A DNA stretch of 64,000 nt, from contig NC_088201.1 of assembly GCF_037126465.1 (NCBI RefSeq), positions 233,326,258 through 233,390,257 of the forward strand. The letters are read 5' to 3'. Below are positions 12,001-24,759 of the stretch, one piece after another. The translations under genes were made by a program, and so were the position numbers. Each line of letters begins with the position of its first letter. The stretch's first letter is position 1. This DNA is from Ornithodoros turicata (Eukaryota; Arthropoda; Arachnida; Ixodida; Argasidae). The notes beneath the pieces are model-generated. The model searched no databases. It was not told the origin of the DNA and was given only the letters and a program-made list of their open reading frames with translations.

Positions 12001-15000
12001 GAATGACACTTGGTTTGTATAAATTCAAGTTAGTTCTCGTGTGAGTGTCTGGTGTCGTCTAGTTGTGTGTTCCCTGCCTGTGTCATTTTCATCAGACTCA
12101 ACGAAATGTTACTACTCTATCAAAATTGCTTGGTCCTTGGCCACAGTTTTTCATTCGAATGGTGTTCCATGGTTAGAGCAAGTTCTGTGCTGGATTGTCA
12201 CTTGGAATGACACTTGGTTTGTATAAAATCAACTTAGTTCTGGTGTGAGTGTCTGGTGTCGTCTAGTTGTGTGTTCCCTGTCTGTGTCATTTTCATCAGA
12301 CTCAACGAAATGTTACTACTCTATCAAAATTGCTTGGTCCTTGGCCACAGTTTTTCATTCGAATGGTGTTCCATGGTTAGAGCAAGTTCTGTGCTGGATT
12401 GTCACTTGGAATGACACTTGGTTTGTATAAAATCAACTTAGTTCTGGTGTGAGTGTCTGGTGTCGTCTAGTTGTGTGTTCCCTGTCTGTGTCATTTTCAT
12501 CAGACTCAACGAAATGTTACTACTCTATCAAAATTGCTTGGTCCTTGGCCACAGTTTTCCATTCGAATGGTGTTCCATGGTTAGAGCAAGTTCTGTGCTG
12601 GATTGTCACTTGGAATGACACTTGGTTTGTATAAAATCAAGTTAGTTCTGGTGTGAGTGTCTGGTGTCGTCTAGTTGTGTGTTCCCTGTCTGTGTCATTT
12701 TCATCAGACTCAACGAAATGTTACCACTCTATCAAAATTGCTTGGTCCTTGGCCACAGTTTTTCATTCGAATGGTGTTCCATGGTTAGAGCAAGTTCTGT
12801 GCTGGATTGTCACTTGGAATGACACTTGGTTTGTATAAAATCAAGTTAGTTCTGGTGTGAGTGTCTGGTGTCGTCTGGTTTTGTGCTCCCTGTCTGTGTC
12901 ATTTTCATCAGACTCAAATAAATATTACTACTCTATCAAAATTGCTTGGTCCCTGGCCACAGTTTTCCATTCGAATGGTGTTCCATGGTTAGACCAAGTT
13001 CTGTGCTGGATTGTCGCTTGGAATGACACTTGGTTTGTATAAAATCAAGTTAGTTCTGGTGTGAGTGTCTGGTGTCGTCTAGTTGTGTGTTCCCTGTCTG
13101 TGTCATTTTCATCAGACTCAACGAAATGTTACTACTCTATCAAAATTGCTTTGTCCCTGGCCACACTTTTTCATTCGAATGGTGTTCCATGGTTAGAGTA
13201 ATTCTGTGCTGGATTGTCACTTGGAATGGCACTTGGTTTGTATAAAATCAATCTAGTTCTCGTGTGAGTGTCTGGTGTCGTCTAGTTGTGTGTTCCCTGT
13301 CTGTGTCATTTTCATCAGACTCAACGAAATATTACTACTCTATCAAAATTGCTTGGTCCCTTGCCACAGTTTTCCATTCGAATGGTGTTCCATGGTTAGA
13401 GTAATTCTGTGCTGGATTGTCACTTGGAATGGCACTTGGTTTGTATAAAATCAATCTAGTTCTCGTGTGAGTGTCTGGTGTCGTCTAGTTGTGTGTTCCC
13501 TGTCTGTGTCATTTTCATCAGGCTCAACGAAATGTTACTACTCTATCAAAATTGCTTTGTCCCTGGCCACACTTTTTCATTCGAATGGTGTTCCATGGTT
13601 AGAGTAATTCTGTGCTGGATTGTCACTTGGAATGACACTTGGTTTGTATAAAATCAAGATAGTTCTCGTGTGAGTGTCTGGTGTCGTCTAGTTGTGTGTT
13701 CCCTGTCTGTGTCATTTTCATCAGACTCAACGAAATGTTACTACTCCATCAAAATTGCTTGGTCCCTGGCCACAGTTTTTCATTCGAATGGTGTACCATG
13801 GTTAGAGTAATTCTGTGCTGGATTGTCACTTGGAATGGCATTTGGTTTGTATAAAATCAAGTTAGTTCTGGTGTGAGTGTCTGGTGTCGTCTAGTGGCGT
13901 GTTCCCTGTCTGTGTCATTTTCATCAGACTCAACGAAATGTTACTACTCTATCAAAATTGCTTGGTCGCTGGCCACAGTTTTCCATTCGAATGGTGTTCC
14001 ATGGTTAGAGTAATTCTGTGCTGGATTGTCACTTGGAATGACACTTGGTTTGTATAAATTCAAGTCAGTTCTGGTGTGAGTGTCTGGTGTCGTCTAGTTG
14101 TGTGTTCCCTGCCTGTGTCATTTTCATCAGACTCAACGAAATGTTACTACTCTATCAAAATTGCTTGGTCCTTGGCCACAGTTTTTCATTCGAATGGTGT
14201 TCCATGGTTAGAGCAAGTTCTGTGCTGGATTGTCACTTGGAATGACACTTGGTTTTTATAAAATCAAGTTAGTTCTGGTGTGAGTGTCTGGTGTCGTCTA
14301 GTTGTGTGTTCCCTGTCTGTGTCATTTTCATCAGGCTCAACGAAATGTTACTACTCTATCAAAATTGCTTTGTCCCTGGCCACACTTTTTCATTCGAATG
14401 GTGTTCCATGGTTAGAGTAATTCTGTGCTGGATTGTCACTTGGAATGACACTTGGTTTGTATAAAATCAAGTTAGTTCTGGTGTGAGTGTCTGGTGTCGT
14501 CTGGTTTTGTGCTCCCTGTCTGCGTCATTTTCATCAGACTCAAATAAATATTACTACTCTATCAAAATTGCTTGGTCCCTGGCCACAGTTTTTCATTCGA
14601 ATGGTGTTCCATGGTTAGAGTAATTCTGTGCTGGATTGTCACTTGGAATGACACTTGGTTTGTATAAAATCAAGTTAGTTCTGGTGTGAGTGTCTGGTGT
14701 CGTCTAGTTGTGTGTTCCCTGTCTGTGTCATTTTCATCAGACTCAACGAAATGTTACTACTCTATCAAAATTGCTTGGTCCCTGGCCACAGTTTTTCATT
14801 CGAATGGTGTCCCATGGTTAGAGTAATTATGTGCTGGATTGTCACTTGGAATGACACTTGGTTTGTATAAATTCAAGTTAGTTCTCGTGTGAGTGTCTGG
14901 TGTCGTCTAGTTGTGTGTTCCCTGTCTGTGTCATTTTCATCAGACTCAACGAAATGTTACTACTCTATCAAAATTGCTTGGTCCCTGGCCACAGTTTTTC

Positions 15001-15568
15001 ATTCGAATGGTGTCCCATGGTTATAGTAATTCTGTGCTGGATTGTCACTTGGAATGACACTTGGTTTGTATAAAATCAAGTTAGTTCTCGTGTGAGTGTC
15101 TGGTGTCGTCTAGTTGTGTGTTCCCTGTCTGTGTCATTTTCATAAGACTAAACGAAATGTTACTACTCTATCAAAATTGCTTGGTCCCTGGCCACAGTTT
15201 TTCATTCGAATGGTGTTCCATGGTTAGAGTAATTCTGTGCTGGATTGTGACTTGGAATGACACTTGGTTTGTATAAAATCAAGTTAGTTCTCGTGTGAGT
15301 GTCTGGTGTCGTCTAGTTGTGTGTTCCCTGTCCGTGTCATTTTCATCAGACTCAACGAAATGTTTATACTCTATCAAAATTGCTTGGTCCCTGGCCACTG
15401 TTTTTCATTCGAATGGTGTTCCATGGTTAGAGTAATTCTGTACTGAATTGTCACTTGGAATGACACTTGGTTTGTATAAAATCAAGATCTGGTGTGATTC
15501 TCGTATAGTCTTGTGGTGTGTTCCCTGTCTGTGTCATTTTCATCAGACTCAACGAAATGTTACTACTA
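6042..15568 (+). repeat. Satellite array, 203-204 bp monomer, ~46-47 copies
   Basis: Head-to-tail monomers with phase marked by GTGAGTGTCTGGTGTCGTCT recur every 203-204 bp from 6141 to 15298, with a degenerate last copy near 15490. Edge monomers are more diverged than central ones, the pattern expected from unequal exchange. Sub-variants (TAATTCTG versus CAAGTTCTG; AACGAAATG versus AATAAATATT) recur in blocks and form a higher-order structure. Each monomer contains a 61-codon open frame ending in TAA after GTA, but its repetition simply follows monomer identity, so I do not call it coding. One frame includes LSKLLGPWP, which is also found at a LINE C-terminus at 44880-44905. Confidence 0.97.
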
Positions 15569-15770
15569 ACATAGCAGTATGGTACAAAGGTACTGATGAA
15601 AGAAGCTAACTTTCAGTAACCTGAGTAGCATTCTGTATTGTTTTTGTTGTCCAAAAACAGAATTTTACAAACATTGAAGCTTTTTTGGTTTTGAGAACGT
15701 GTCACTTTTCCCATGTCAGTTTGCCATGGTATGGGATAACATTTTTTCATTTACACACTCGACTATTCTG

Positions 15771-18330
15771 TTACTTGAGAGATGAACAATCCACAATAAA
15801 ACAGCTGTTGTGAAGGAATATGTACGTTTTAAAATTTCCCTCTTGTTTTTGAGTCAGGTTGTGGGGCAGGCAGAAACCATGGAGTATGTTCTGTCTTAGC
15901 ACTAGCTCATACCGATGACAACACGCAAAAAGCTCACCGAATGTGGCAGCCTCCATCACGGGGACAGTTATCCATGACTTTTTCATCTTGGATGCCTTCA
16001 GCCTGTATGCTTTGGAGCCATCCTTTTCACGCTGTGTGCGGTCTGTATTCTCATTGTAGTGCAGTATGGCAATACGTGTTCTGCACAAATAGATCACGTA
16101 AATTTCGGACATGGTGAAGAAAAAGGGGTGGGGGAGGCACTCATGCACCTCAAACTCTCATCGTTTAATACCTAGCACGCACTCCTTCATCAGAGTAGGA
16201 GTTGGACTTTGGCACAGAGTGAATGAGGACACTGTGAAAGGCCTCTAGACCAAACGTCTGGTGTTTGTAGGACAGTTTAGGAATGTCCTTCAGAAGGGCG
16301 GGAGCCAGCAAGATGTCGCACAGCCTTGCGTAGGTCTCACTGCCTCTAGTAGTGAAATCGAGATTATGGTAAAAAATTATTTCGTAGCTGTAACAGGCTT
16401 ACCCTCCTGTAGCCACTCCCTCTGTGATGATACAGGTCCATGAGAGCACACGGGGTACAGTGGATCTGCATGCTCATGTACATCGACGATGTGGTTCACC
16501 ACAGACACCCATTTGGCCAAGCACAGGTCCCCATCATCGGCACTTGTTTTGGGACACCGATAGGCATGACGCACAATGCTCTCAGTCCACAGCTTCACTA
16601 CTTGGTGCTTTCCAGTGTGACCAAGGGCCAAGAGCTTTTTCTTTATGCCTAATGTGAAGAGAGGTTTCAATGTTCCACAAATGCGCTGTACTTTGTGTAT
16701 GCACTTACCTTTCACAACATGCCAGACATCAGAGGGGTACTTTATGTGACGGCACATATCGCTCATCATTGCCTTTATGCCCACGTGCTTGTCAGTGACA
16801 AGAGTATCAATGACCATGTCTTGCACTTCCAAGAAAGCTAGGTGCGCTCAGCAGACCCTCCTTCTCCATCGCATTGCTGCTGGTAACTTGAGTTTCCTTT
16901 TTGGATGAGCATGACCGAATTAGTGCTCTCATAGGTATAATAAGTAGAAATAAATACATTCACTGACTCGAAGTGGATGATACGGTTGGAGGTAGTCTTC
17001 AGCAGGAGTATATGTCCCGTAGAGGGCAGTGCGGCCAGGGGAGTCACATCGGCCATCACCAGCTAGGGTTAGATGACATGGTCGAAGTGCCTCCAACCAG
17101 GCCTTCTGTTTTTCGTCATACACCTACGAATTTGTTGTTGTGTACTTGATATCTACTGCTGCTTTAGCTTACTGAATGAGTGAACTAGCTAAAAGAAATA
17201 TGCTAAGCAAGGAAAGTGTTGTTGACAATATTTTGCAGATAGGCTGCTCGAAGGAAGACACAGTTTACAGTTAGGTATTTATAGACTTGCAAATACATCT
17301 CCAGTCAAGTTACCATGGCTTACCTGGTCAGAAAGGCTATTTCAACAGCATCTTAAAATGCAGTATGTTGGGTAACAGAAGTAGCACTGTGCTCCTTCGT
17401 GCAAACAGATGGCATGCAAGTGAAGAGAAAAGTTAAGAACGAAAGTAAAGAGCTGAGATATGCTGTTGGAGTCACCACCATCATCGTTGTTCCAAAAGGC
17501 GTGTGCGTGTTGCTAATGATTGTCTTGCGACGCAAAATATTATTACACTTGGCTGAGTTTTGTGACCAGTAGTTGAACCTTGGTTTTAGCATTGTGCTCT
17601 TGGTTAATAGCAGTTTTAATCAAATGTACTGGTATTTAAAGAGATTGAAACATTTATTTTACTCAAAAACAAGCTTTCGGACGGAGTCCATCCTTCATCA
17701 GGTGCGATACATGCGATACGTGCGATACTGTGTTCAATGTATCGCACCTGATGAAGGATGGACTCCGTCCGAAAGCTTGTTTTTGAGTAAATGAAATGTT
17801 TCAATCTTTTTAAATACTTATTTTATTCACTTGCGAGTGCTAGACTTGTCCCATTTTTGTCTGTTAGTTTCCAAATGTATTCGAGAAAAGGATGAGAAAA
17901 TAAGAAAAAGCAATGTGGGAACTTACATCTCTGACAGCAGGAAATAAGTAGTACTTGTGTGTCCTGTAGTACTGCGACACCGTGACAAGGTTGGAATATG
18001 TATGAACCGAAGCATTCGCAGTGACTGCTGAATGTTTGCTCCAGAGGAAAGAATTGCGGTACATAACAGGACATTTCCCAACGGTCTGCTCCGCATCCAT
18101 GGCTGGCTATACCATGTCATCTTTCCCCCGCAGATACAGGATGTAGTGGTTGTGGCCCTTCAGAAATAATCTTGTATCTGTGTCAGTGGTCAGGTACATG
18201 GAACATTGTGAGAGCAGCTCCATCAAGCAGGATTCTGCTACAATCAGCAGTCGTTCGTCTGCTTTACACCTAGAAAACCAAAGAAAACTTGCAGTGAACA
18301 TTGAATCACTGTAGTTCTCACTAACCACAT
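15771..18330 (-). pseudogene. DDE-type transposase relic with small introns
   Basis: Pieces in order along the minus strand are: 18330-17925 (motif GNVLLCTAILSSGA), 17122-16958 (GDGRCDSPG, a likely first catalytic Asp), 16896-16403 (TSSNAMEKEG, VTDKHVGIK with a likely second Asp, then DVWHVVKGK), 16343-16172 (LLKDIPKL, FHSVL) and 16080-15771 (RTRIAILHYN). GT-AG introns of about 61, 59 and 91 nt fit at 16897-16957, 16344-16402 and 16081-16171 and keep frame. The motif order resembles a widespread uncharacterised animal transposase-like family often found in fish and cnidarian genomes; that is from memory of the family, not a search. Frame breaks occur near 17003, 16840 and 18115, so it is probably inactive. 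No terminal repeats were identified. Confidence 0.7.
17630..17819. mobile_element. Foldback with inverted hammerhead-like motifs
   Basis: Two arms of about 83 bp (GAAACATTT...CTGATGA) are inverted around a loop of GCGATAC repeats. On the plus strand 17748-17754 is CTGATGA, followed by a 6-bp stem (GGATGG/CCGTCC) and GAAA at 17771-17774. The left arm carries the same motif inverted. It is Penelope-associated in style; the extra A before stem II deviates from the canonical core. Confidence 0.55.
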
Positions 18331-18717
18331 GTACCTGTGTTTTAGCAATTAAGCAATCTGAGGACCTGAAGTTATTGTTTATTCCATAACATTATTCTGT
18401 TTGCGAACCACATTCTTCCAGTATCAGTAATATCGCAAGTATTTTTGGGCATGTCATTTTGCAAACCGGAAAGTACATTTCCCTCGGCTGTACGTAACCG
18501 AATGCACTCTGCTGGAGACCTTTTGTCATACAAACATTTTGAAATGTTCAACTGAAGTCTCCCTGTCTCTACTTAGCACTTCTCATCTGAACATGGTTAA
18601 GAACACAGAGACAGAAACTGACAGCGTTAGCCCATTCGCTAAAGCGCTCACTGCGGCCCTTTTTGTTCTTCTGTTAGCTCTAGTCAGCAGGTCGATTAGT
18701 ATCTCACCCTAATCATC

Positions 18718-18972
18718 TCAATCAATCCAGGTATAGCCCTGCGACGCGGAATGAGTGATGCCCACCTTGCTCACGAGGTTCCGGCTGATTTGTACATCAA
18801 AATTTGGGCAGCGATATTTCAACACATGTCTGTGTTTCAGGATTTGTGCACACAGAATGGCTTTTAACATCGATTTTATCACTTGAAGTACCATATTTAA
18901 AGAGTTAATAAAGTTTGAGTAATTTGTCATCTTGTAGTGACCCACTTCTTTCGAGCAGGTATGTCTGTACAC
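18718..18972 (-). mobile_element. Dispersed repeat P, copy 2
   Basis: Similar to 4690-5175 on the same strand (minus-frame LKY then a SRN motif). Broken ORF. Confidence 0.35.
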
Positions 18973-19517
18973 CTCAACTACAAAAACAACATGTACACTG
19001 CTGTCACACCTGTGTTATAAACAATCTCAATAGGATGAGAAAATGCCCAGTCTATCATTGGTTTACAAAGTGAAGTCCACCACAACCTTTGAGCGACAGG
19101 GTCTTACATTTTTTGTCTTCCAGGAAGGTGACTTCTTTTCGATCACGTAATATCCTAGACATGGAAAGTTTATGAGCAAATATATGCAATGGCGAGTAAG
19201 AATTATACTATATGCCAATGCTCTTTACTACATATTGTGATCTTCGGGCTCTTTTCTTGCAGAACCGGATTACGAAACTAATAAAAAAAATATTCGCAGC
19301 TTATTGTTCAGATCCAACTGTTGTGTCCAAATCTGGTGGCGCAGGAGTGGAGCTTCTGATGTTTATAAAGCTGCTGTTCGGCATTGCGGACACGTCATGA
19401 AGGAAAGTTGCCTCTGTGGCCCACGGATGGTGTTGCTGAAGGGTTGAAGGTCATGTCAGTCTGCGTCGAGGCATTCGGGTGAAACAGGAATGTCTGAGTT
19501 GCTGTGATAGAATGTGA

Positions 19518-19537
19518 TATATATATATATATATATA
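19518..19537. repeat. (TA)n microsatellite
   Basis: About ten TA dinucleotides in a row. Confidence 0.95.
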
Positions 19538-19552
19538 AGTTAAATATCCAGA

Positions 19553-20075
19553 CCCTAGTAGCCCAATTTGTTGCCAGAACATTGTGGTAATGTTGCACCT
19601 CAAACGTTGCAGAGACATGGCTAATGTCCTCTTGAAAATCTGTTGCAGCAACGCTGCTGGAAAACATTTCAGTGACATTGTGACAGCACTAAAGCCATGT
19701 TTTCCCCAACACAAATGCAATATTGAGGCAACATTCATGTCATGTTTCCACGATACTGTGAGACCCTTACAGCAATATTACAGCAACATTTGGGTAATGT
19801 TTTCGCTATATTTCGACAGCGCTATTTCTTTAGCACAAAATAACATTTAGGCAACAGCTATGTAACTTTCGTAATACACTATAAAGCGTAACATCCATAT
19901 TTGTTGAACACACCCCAGGTAGCACCGAATGGTATGGCAACATTTCATCAATGTCACACACTGACGTTGCCCAAACGTCGCTAATGTCCACGACTTTAAC
20001 TACGTTTGCAACAGCCATTTGTAACAGTCGAGCAGCGAGTACACAACACTGCAACAACATTGCGGCACACACTAC
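19553..20075. mobile_element. Family J element, CCCTAGTA end, degenerate
   Basis: The left end (CCCTAGTAGCCCAATTTGTT) matches the complete copy at 40845-41253. The interior is rich in AACATTGC/AACGTTGC motifs in both orientations. The right end is not clear. Confidence 0.55.
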
Positions 20076-20181
20076 ACATTTTTATGCGTGACTACCTTAG
20101 TGTCGTGCACCCCCCGCCTGATTTGCGGTGGGGGAGACCCGTATTGTCATGAAGCAGGAGAGCTACCTATGGAGGTAGCTA

Positions 20182-20419
20182 CACTCTTAGAAATGAACTT
20201 CACCACATAGCACGCTCTTATCCAACCATCATCCCGAATGACAACGTTCTCGCCCCTGATTTGTTGAAAACGGGAGGAGGAGCCTATTTTGTGCGCATTA
20301 TGCACGGCACAAAATAGGCTCCTCCTCCCGTTTTCAGCAAATCAGGGGCGAGAACGTTGTCATTCGGGATGATGGTTGGATAAGAGCGTGCTATGTGGTG
20401 AAGTTCATTTTTTAGAGTG
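20182..20419. mobile_element. Near-perfect palindromic foldback, family G
   Basis: A 238-bp element with about 108-bp arms (ends CACTCTTAGAAATGAACTTC and its complement) around a short loop. It is flanked by TA on both sides (AGCTA/TAGGG), consistent with a TA target duplication. Related copies: 31257-31507, 49044-49288 and a degraded one at about 33210-33350. Confidence 0.85.
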
Positions 20420-20455
20420 TAGGGAAACCGCTTGGGCGTCCCACTGCGCGGAGCA

Positions 20456-20775
20456 TATACTTCTATTTCGAGTAGTTAACTATAGTAGCTAGTTTACTGC
20501 AAGCGCCAACGACTTCTGGTTTTACAGCAAGTTTTACGGCGCGATTTGCTTCCGACTTTTACCTTGAGCTACTTGTTTGATGAGAACGGAGGTGCAGGGC
20601 AATTGTGCCGTGCATGTGTACTAAGTCGTCACTCATATCACTGTTTGTGATTCATATTTAGGTGTCCAAGAACACTATAGAATGGGATTGGCGTTGATGG
20701 ACAAATTTAAGTAGTTAGAGATGTAGTTAAAATACATTGCAGTAGTTAAAAAAGTAGTTTTAGTAGCATATCAGA
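20456..20775. mobile_element. Family A hAT-like MITE, both ends missing
   Basis: Aligns with the interior of 59245-59903 (CTTGAGCTACTTGTTTGATG, GAACGGAGGTGCAG). Confidence 0.75.
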
Positions 20776-22277
20776 GGTGCAGAGGTTGATATCAATGCAT
20801 TAAAATTCATTTGACCTGGATGCACTAGATATACATTCTGCTACTGCCAGTCTTGTTTCCAGGAATTCTTTACATTATGTTCTTACTTCTTAGACAATGA
20901 CATCTTACAATTCTTATTCAATTTGGCTGTTAATTGGCACAAACGCAATTTCTCATTGTATTCATGTCCTGTAAGGTCGCTTCCCGCAAAGCAGTTCGGT
21001 ATAGCAGTGGAGAGTGCCGACGGGAGGGTGACCGCGATTTCTGCGAATGAAACCTTAGACTTTCGTGATTCTCGTGATACACGCCAGATGACCATGTCTT
21101 CTTATGTTGTTATTGCCTGTTTCTTATGACGCTTCGAGAAAAGAGTTTGTGGGACGCTCCTTGCCCTCTCTATGTGTAGTTCATGATAAGTGTCGCATCG
21201 CTGTTGACAGAAGCTTTTGCTTAGAAATTCTGCCTGCAGGGTTCCCCACTTTGTTTTTCATTACAACATCACGTTGTACAGTAACAAGCAGTGCGAGATG
21301 TCTTTCTTTGCAGGTGACTTGTAGGTCTCATCAGAAAAGACCCCTCAACGTAAGAAACTATATAGATCTATCCTAGAGGAAATCGGTTTACGTTCAAAAG
21401 TTTCTTATTTGGATACATACTGTATGTCTTTTAGCTTCTTCTTTTTCCCAGCCTGTCAAAGGGGTGCAATACGCTGCTCTTCCACTGACACCAGTGACTG
21501 TGTGCGCCTGTAGGTGAGTTCATCGTACTTTACAATACATGTCGAGCAGCAAATATTAAGAAGCTCAACTCAACACTCAACTCAGCAAATGAATCAAAAA
21601 GGAGGAATTCTACAGTAAATCTACGGATAATTTATAATCCAGTCCATGTTTGACAATCCAGAATACGATACCAAATGCATATATAATAGATATGAATCTT
21701 TTTTTCTCGTCCCTGCAGAAAGCCCGTGTGCATCTCGAGATTTTATGATTGCACCCGATAACACATCATGTCCGGACGCCCAGACTCCAGACACACTGAG
21801 CTGCCTTATGGCAGCTTCAGATTCCTTTCAGAGGTGAGAAACAGTTCCTGGAGGGTATTACGTGTGTCCAATTATTATTCGTTAGGGAGGTGAAACAGAA
21901 TCGCACGTTTCATGCATGCGTGCATGCAGCCAGCACAGTGCAGTATCTGTGGCTCCATTATATCTTCGTAGAGGAACACTATCTTCTGTAGATTCCGCTG
22001 GGACATTATATCACCCTTACTGTGGAATTCAAAGCCCAGCATTACTATAGTCAGGAAAAGTTTCCAGTCGCTGCGCAACGTTGCTCCTTGACCGGAATTC
22101 ATTATAAGCGAATCATTTCCATTTCTGTTTCCATTTACTGAGAAGTATCTATTGCACCTGCTACACTCCAACATATACAACAACTAACACGGTAGTAGTA
22201 GAAACTGCCCAACACTTGGGAACACGCCGGTAATACTGGCCATACCTTGCATTTAGATATGCCCCTAATCTTAGGTA
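20776..22277. other. No gene confirmed; possible decayed exons
   Basis: Plus-strand blocks 21451-21512 and 21719-21831 are bounded by AG and GTGAG, but their reading frames do not join without a stop. They may be relic exons of a transposon gene. Confidence 0.2.
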
Positions 22278-22280
22278 GGG

Positions 22281-22890
22281 AGAACCGCTGACCAGCTCCG
22301 GTGGCGCAGCGGTAACGCGTGCGCTTGGAGACTGGGAGGTCCGGCTGTGCCGTCTGGGGTTTTTCCTGGGTTTCCCTCAGATGTGTAATAGGCGTATGCC
22401 GGCACAGTTCCCCAAGTCGGCCCATGGACGCAGCTATCCTCCCCCCGAGCGGATTCCGCTCGGTCTTCCACTTCACCCTTTCCTCTCCTCCTCTCCACCA
22501 CCTTTCCCTTCCCGAGAAACATGCCGCCTAATCAGGCAGGAAGACCTCTCGGGTTCCTCCCAACGACACTCCTCCTCCTCCTCCGGAGAACCGCTGACCA
22601 GCTCCGGTGGCGCAGCGGTAACGCGTGCGCTTGGAGACTGGGAGGTCCGGCTGTGCCGTCTGGGGTTTTTCCTGGGTTTCCCTCAGATGTGTAATAGGCG
22701 TATGCCGGCACAGTTCCCCAAGTCGGCCCATGGACGCAGCTATCCTCCCCCCGAGCGGATTCCGCTCGGTCTTCCACTTCACCCTTTCCTCTCCTCCTCT
22801 CCACCACCTTTCCCTTCCCGAGAAACATGCCGCCTAATCAGGCAGGCAGACCTCTCGGTTCCTCCCAACGACACTCCTCCTCCTCCGGAG
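22281..22890 (+). mobile_element. Two tandem tRNA-derived SINEs lacking the B box
   Basis: Two units of about 305 bp start with GGAGAACCGCTGACCAGCTC at 22281 and 22586; a third partial start follows at 22887. They match the SINE at 46897-47206 but both lack the same 20 nt that contain GGTTCGAATCC, the pol III B box. The shared deletion shows the tandem arose after it. The A-box-like TGGCGCAGCGGTAACGCG remains. Confidence 0.85.
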
Positions 22891-23187
22891 AACCGCTGGG
22901 GTACCCATAAACTGTTGAAATCCTGGTGTCTCAAAAAAAAGAAGACGCAGATGATGCTATCAACAAACAACGAGTACCAACAGCAGAATGTTATGCTTTC
23001 GTGATACTTAACAAGATGTGGGCGGGTGCCAATGCGTCATTCTGATGACAGAATCCGGATGGATTCTGCAACATCATTTTACGCTGTTTTTACTTGGTTG
23101 TATGTCAGTCTGCAACAAATGGAAAAAATATGACTATTCCTAGCATTTGGATTATTTTGCTTACTGAAAAGTGAAATATCGATTTCC

Positions 23188-23442
23188 TGTACCATATGTG
23201 CTGCCTGCTCAGATCCTAATATATCAACTCTTCATATGACAGCTGTGTTAGCATGACATTCCTCTTCACTATAGGTATTTATACCACAAGTTCCCAGCAG
23301 AAGTTATTGTAATGCATGAGCATTAAAATAACTTCTGCTCTGAACTTGTGGTATAAATACCTGTAATGAAGAGAAATGTCATGCTAACAGCTGTCATATC
23401 AAGAGTTAATATATTAACATCCGAGCAGGAAGCATGTGTGGT
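23188..23442. mobile_element. Foldback with ~120-bp arms
   Basis: CCTGTACCA...CCACAAGTTC is inverted around about 23315, with short AT-rich centre. Non-coding. Confidence 0.85.
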
Positions 23443-23599
23443 ACAGGGAATGCATGAGCATCAGAGGCTCATGTCAAGGGAAAAACGGCAATGCCAGTGT
23501 AGAAACACGAGCAGAAAACGAGAAGGAAGGAAAAACTACCATAAGGACAACTTTCATGAAAGCCATGAACACGTGAGTTATGTTACCTTTTGAATCTTA

Positions 23600-23917
23600 G
23601 AGTCTGCTATAGATTTTGATGTGCCCATACAAATCAATGGGTTCTCCTGCATCACTGCAGCCAAACGTCCTGAAGACCAAAACGCCAGAGTCGCCATCTA
23701 CGCTAAAGATGCCATCAGTGTTATACTTCGAGAGATGCGCAGCAACGTTCACGGACATGGTGAGTTCTTTGCATTACGTCTGCCCACAGATCTCGATGTC
23801 ATTAGAGTACACCTCCAGCCAGGGATTACACACAGGCAAGTGGCAACCGCTTTAAACCACATGATAGACTGTGTGTTGATGACGTGTTATCTTCTACCTT
23901 TTAGTCGGTTCTGTTAA
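23600..23917 (+). pseudogene. Unidentified protein fragment
   Basis: An open stretch reads AIYAKDAISVILREMRSN and then LDVIRVHLQPG. It looks protein-like and could be an endonuclease-domain piece of a LINE, but I cannot identify it. There are no flanking domains. Confidence 0.25.
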
Positions 23918-24759
23918 TTGGCATTTTTCCAAAAAAGATTCAGTGGTGGTGTTACTTCAGTTTTTCTCTACAATTTGGCCCACAAATGATTTCCTTCAAA
24001 TATTTTTCCTTATTAATTTAGGTAAGATTAACTTGGTTAATTTTTTTACCCTTAGGTGCGTCTCCAATGTACAAGACATTAATGCATACATGATAGAATG
24101 CTTGAATAAATGAATTGGTTGTCATCGTTCCTTCCTCACACTGTAGCATTTCAGTGATACCACATACAGAGTCAAACATCAACTATAACAGGCCTGCCAA
24201 AATTATGTGTCACCAGGGGCCCACGCATAATTTTCGCACACCTGTTTTCAATGGAAGGCAACATCTGTAACATGAACAGATTCGACTTTCCCGTCATTAA
24301 TAGAAAGGACGGGTGGTACGTATGAATGACAGGTAGAATACATTATATCACCAGGGCTCTGTTATTCAAGGAAAACAGGTACATCCGCAGAACTAACCGC
24401 TTGGTCGTAATCACACAAAGGCACCGTAATCATCGCATAACAGAGCTAAACGTATTGCACAATGGGCATGCTGGGGTACTAATATCCGTATCTGCCCGTT
24501 GAAACGACAGAGAAATTTTTCTCAGTGCAATGGTTCCTCGTAAACAGCTCCTCAGGGAGCGGTCGCTATGAAGAATAGCAGTAAAGAACGTTACGACACG
24601 ATTGACGGGAGCTCTTTCTCATCCTGCTACACTCTACCACGAATCAGCAGCAAAACGTCACTTTCACTCAAAACTTGGACTGTCCGCAGTCTGACATTCT
24701 CAAAAGCAAGACATGTAAACGTTCAAAGAACTTGCACATTTCTTATCGTCATCTACACT
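23918..24759. other. No gene recognised
   Basis: AT-rich at first. Nothing supported on either strand. Confidence 0.4.

Noticed and set aside
8780..13042. Repeated 61-codon ORF in each satellite monomer
   Set aside because: Conservation equals monomer identity, no start context or domain, and outer monomers break the frame.
6042..15568. CTGATGA on the minus strand of the satellite as a hammerhead
   Set aside because: No GAAA follows at a fitting distance with a stem II, so the core is absent.
6042..15568. CRISPR or bacterial repeat array
   Set aside because: Units are contiguous without spacers, and the window has spliced genes, SINEs and LINEs.
21451..21831. Two plus-strand exons with AG/GTGAG borders
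   Set aside because: Frames do not connect without a stop and no homology was recognised.
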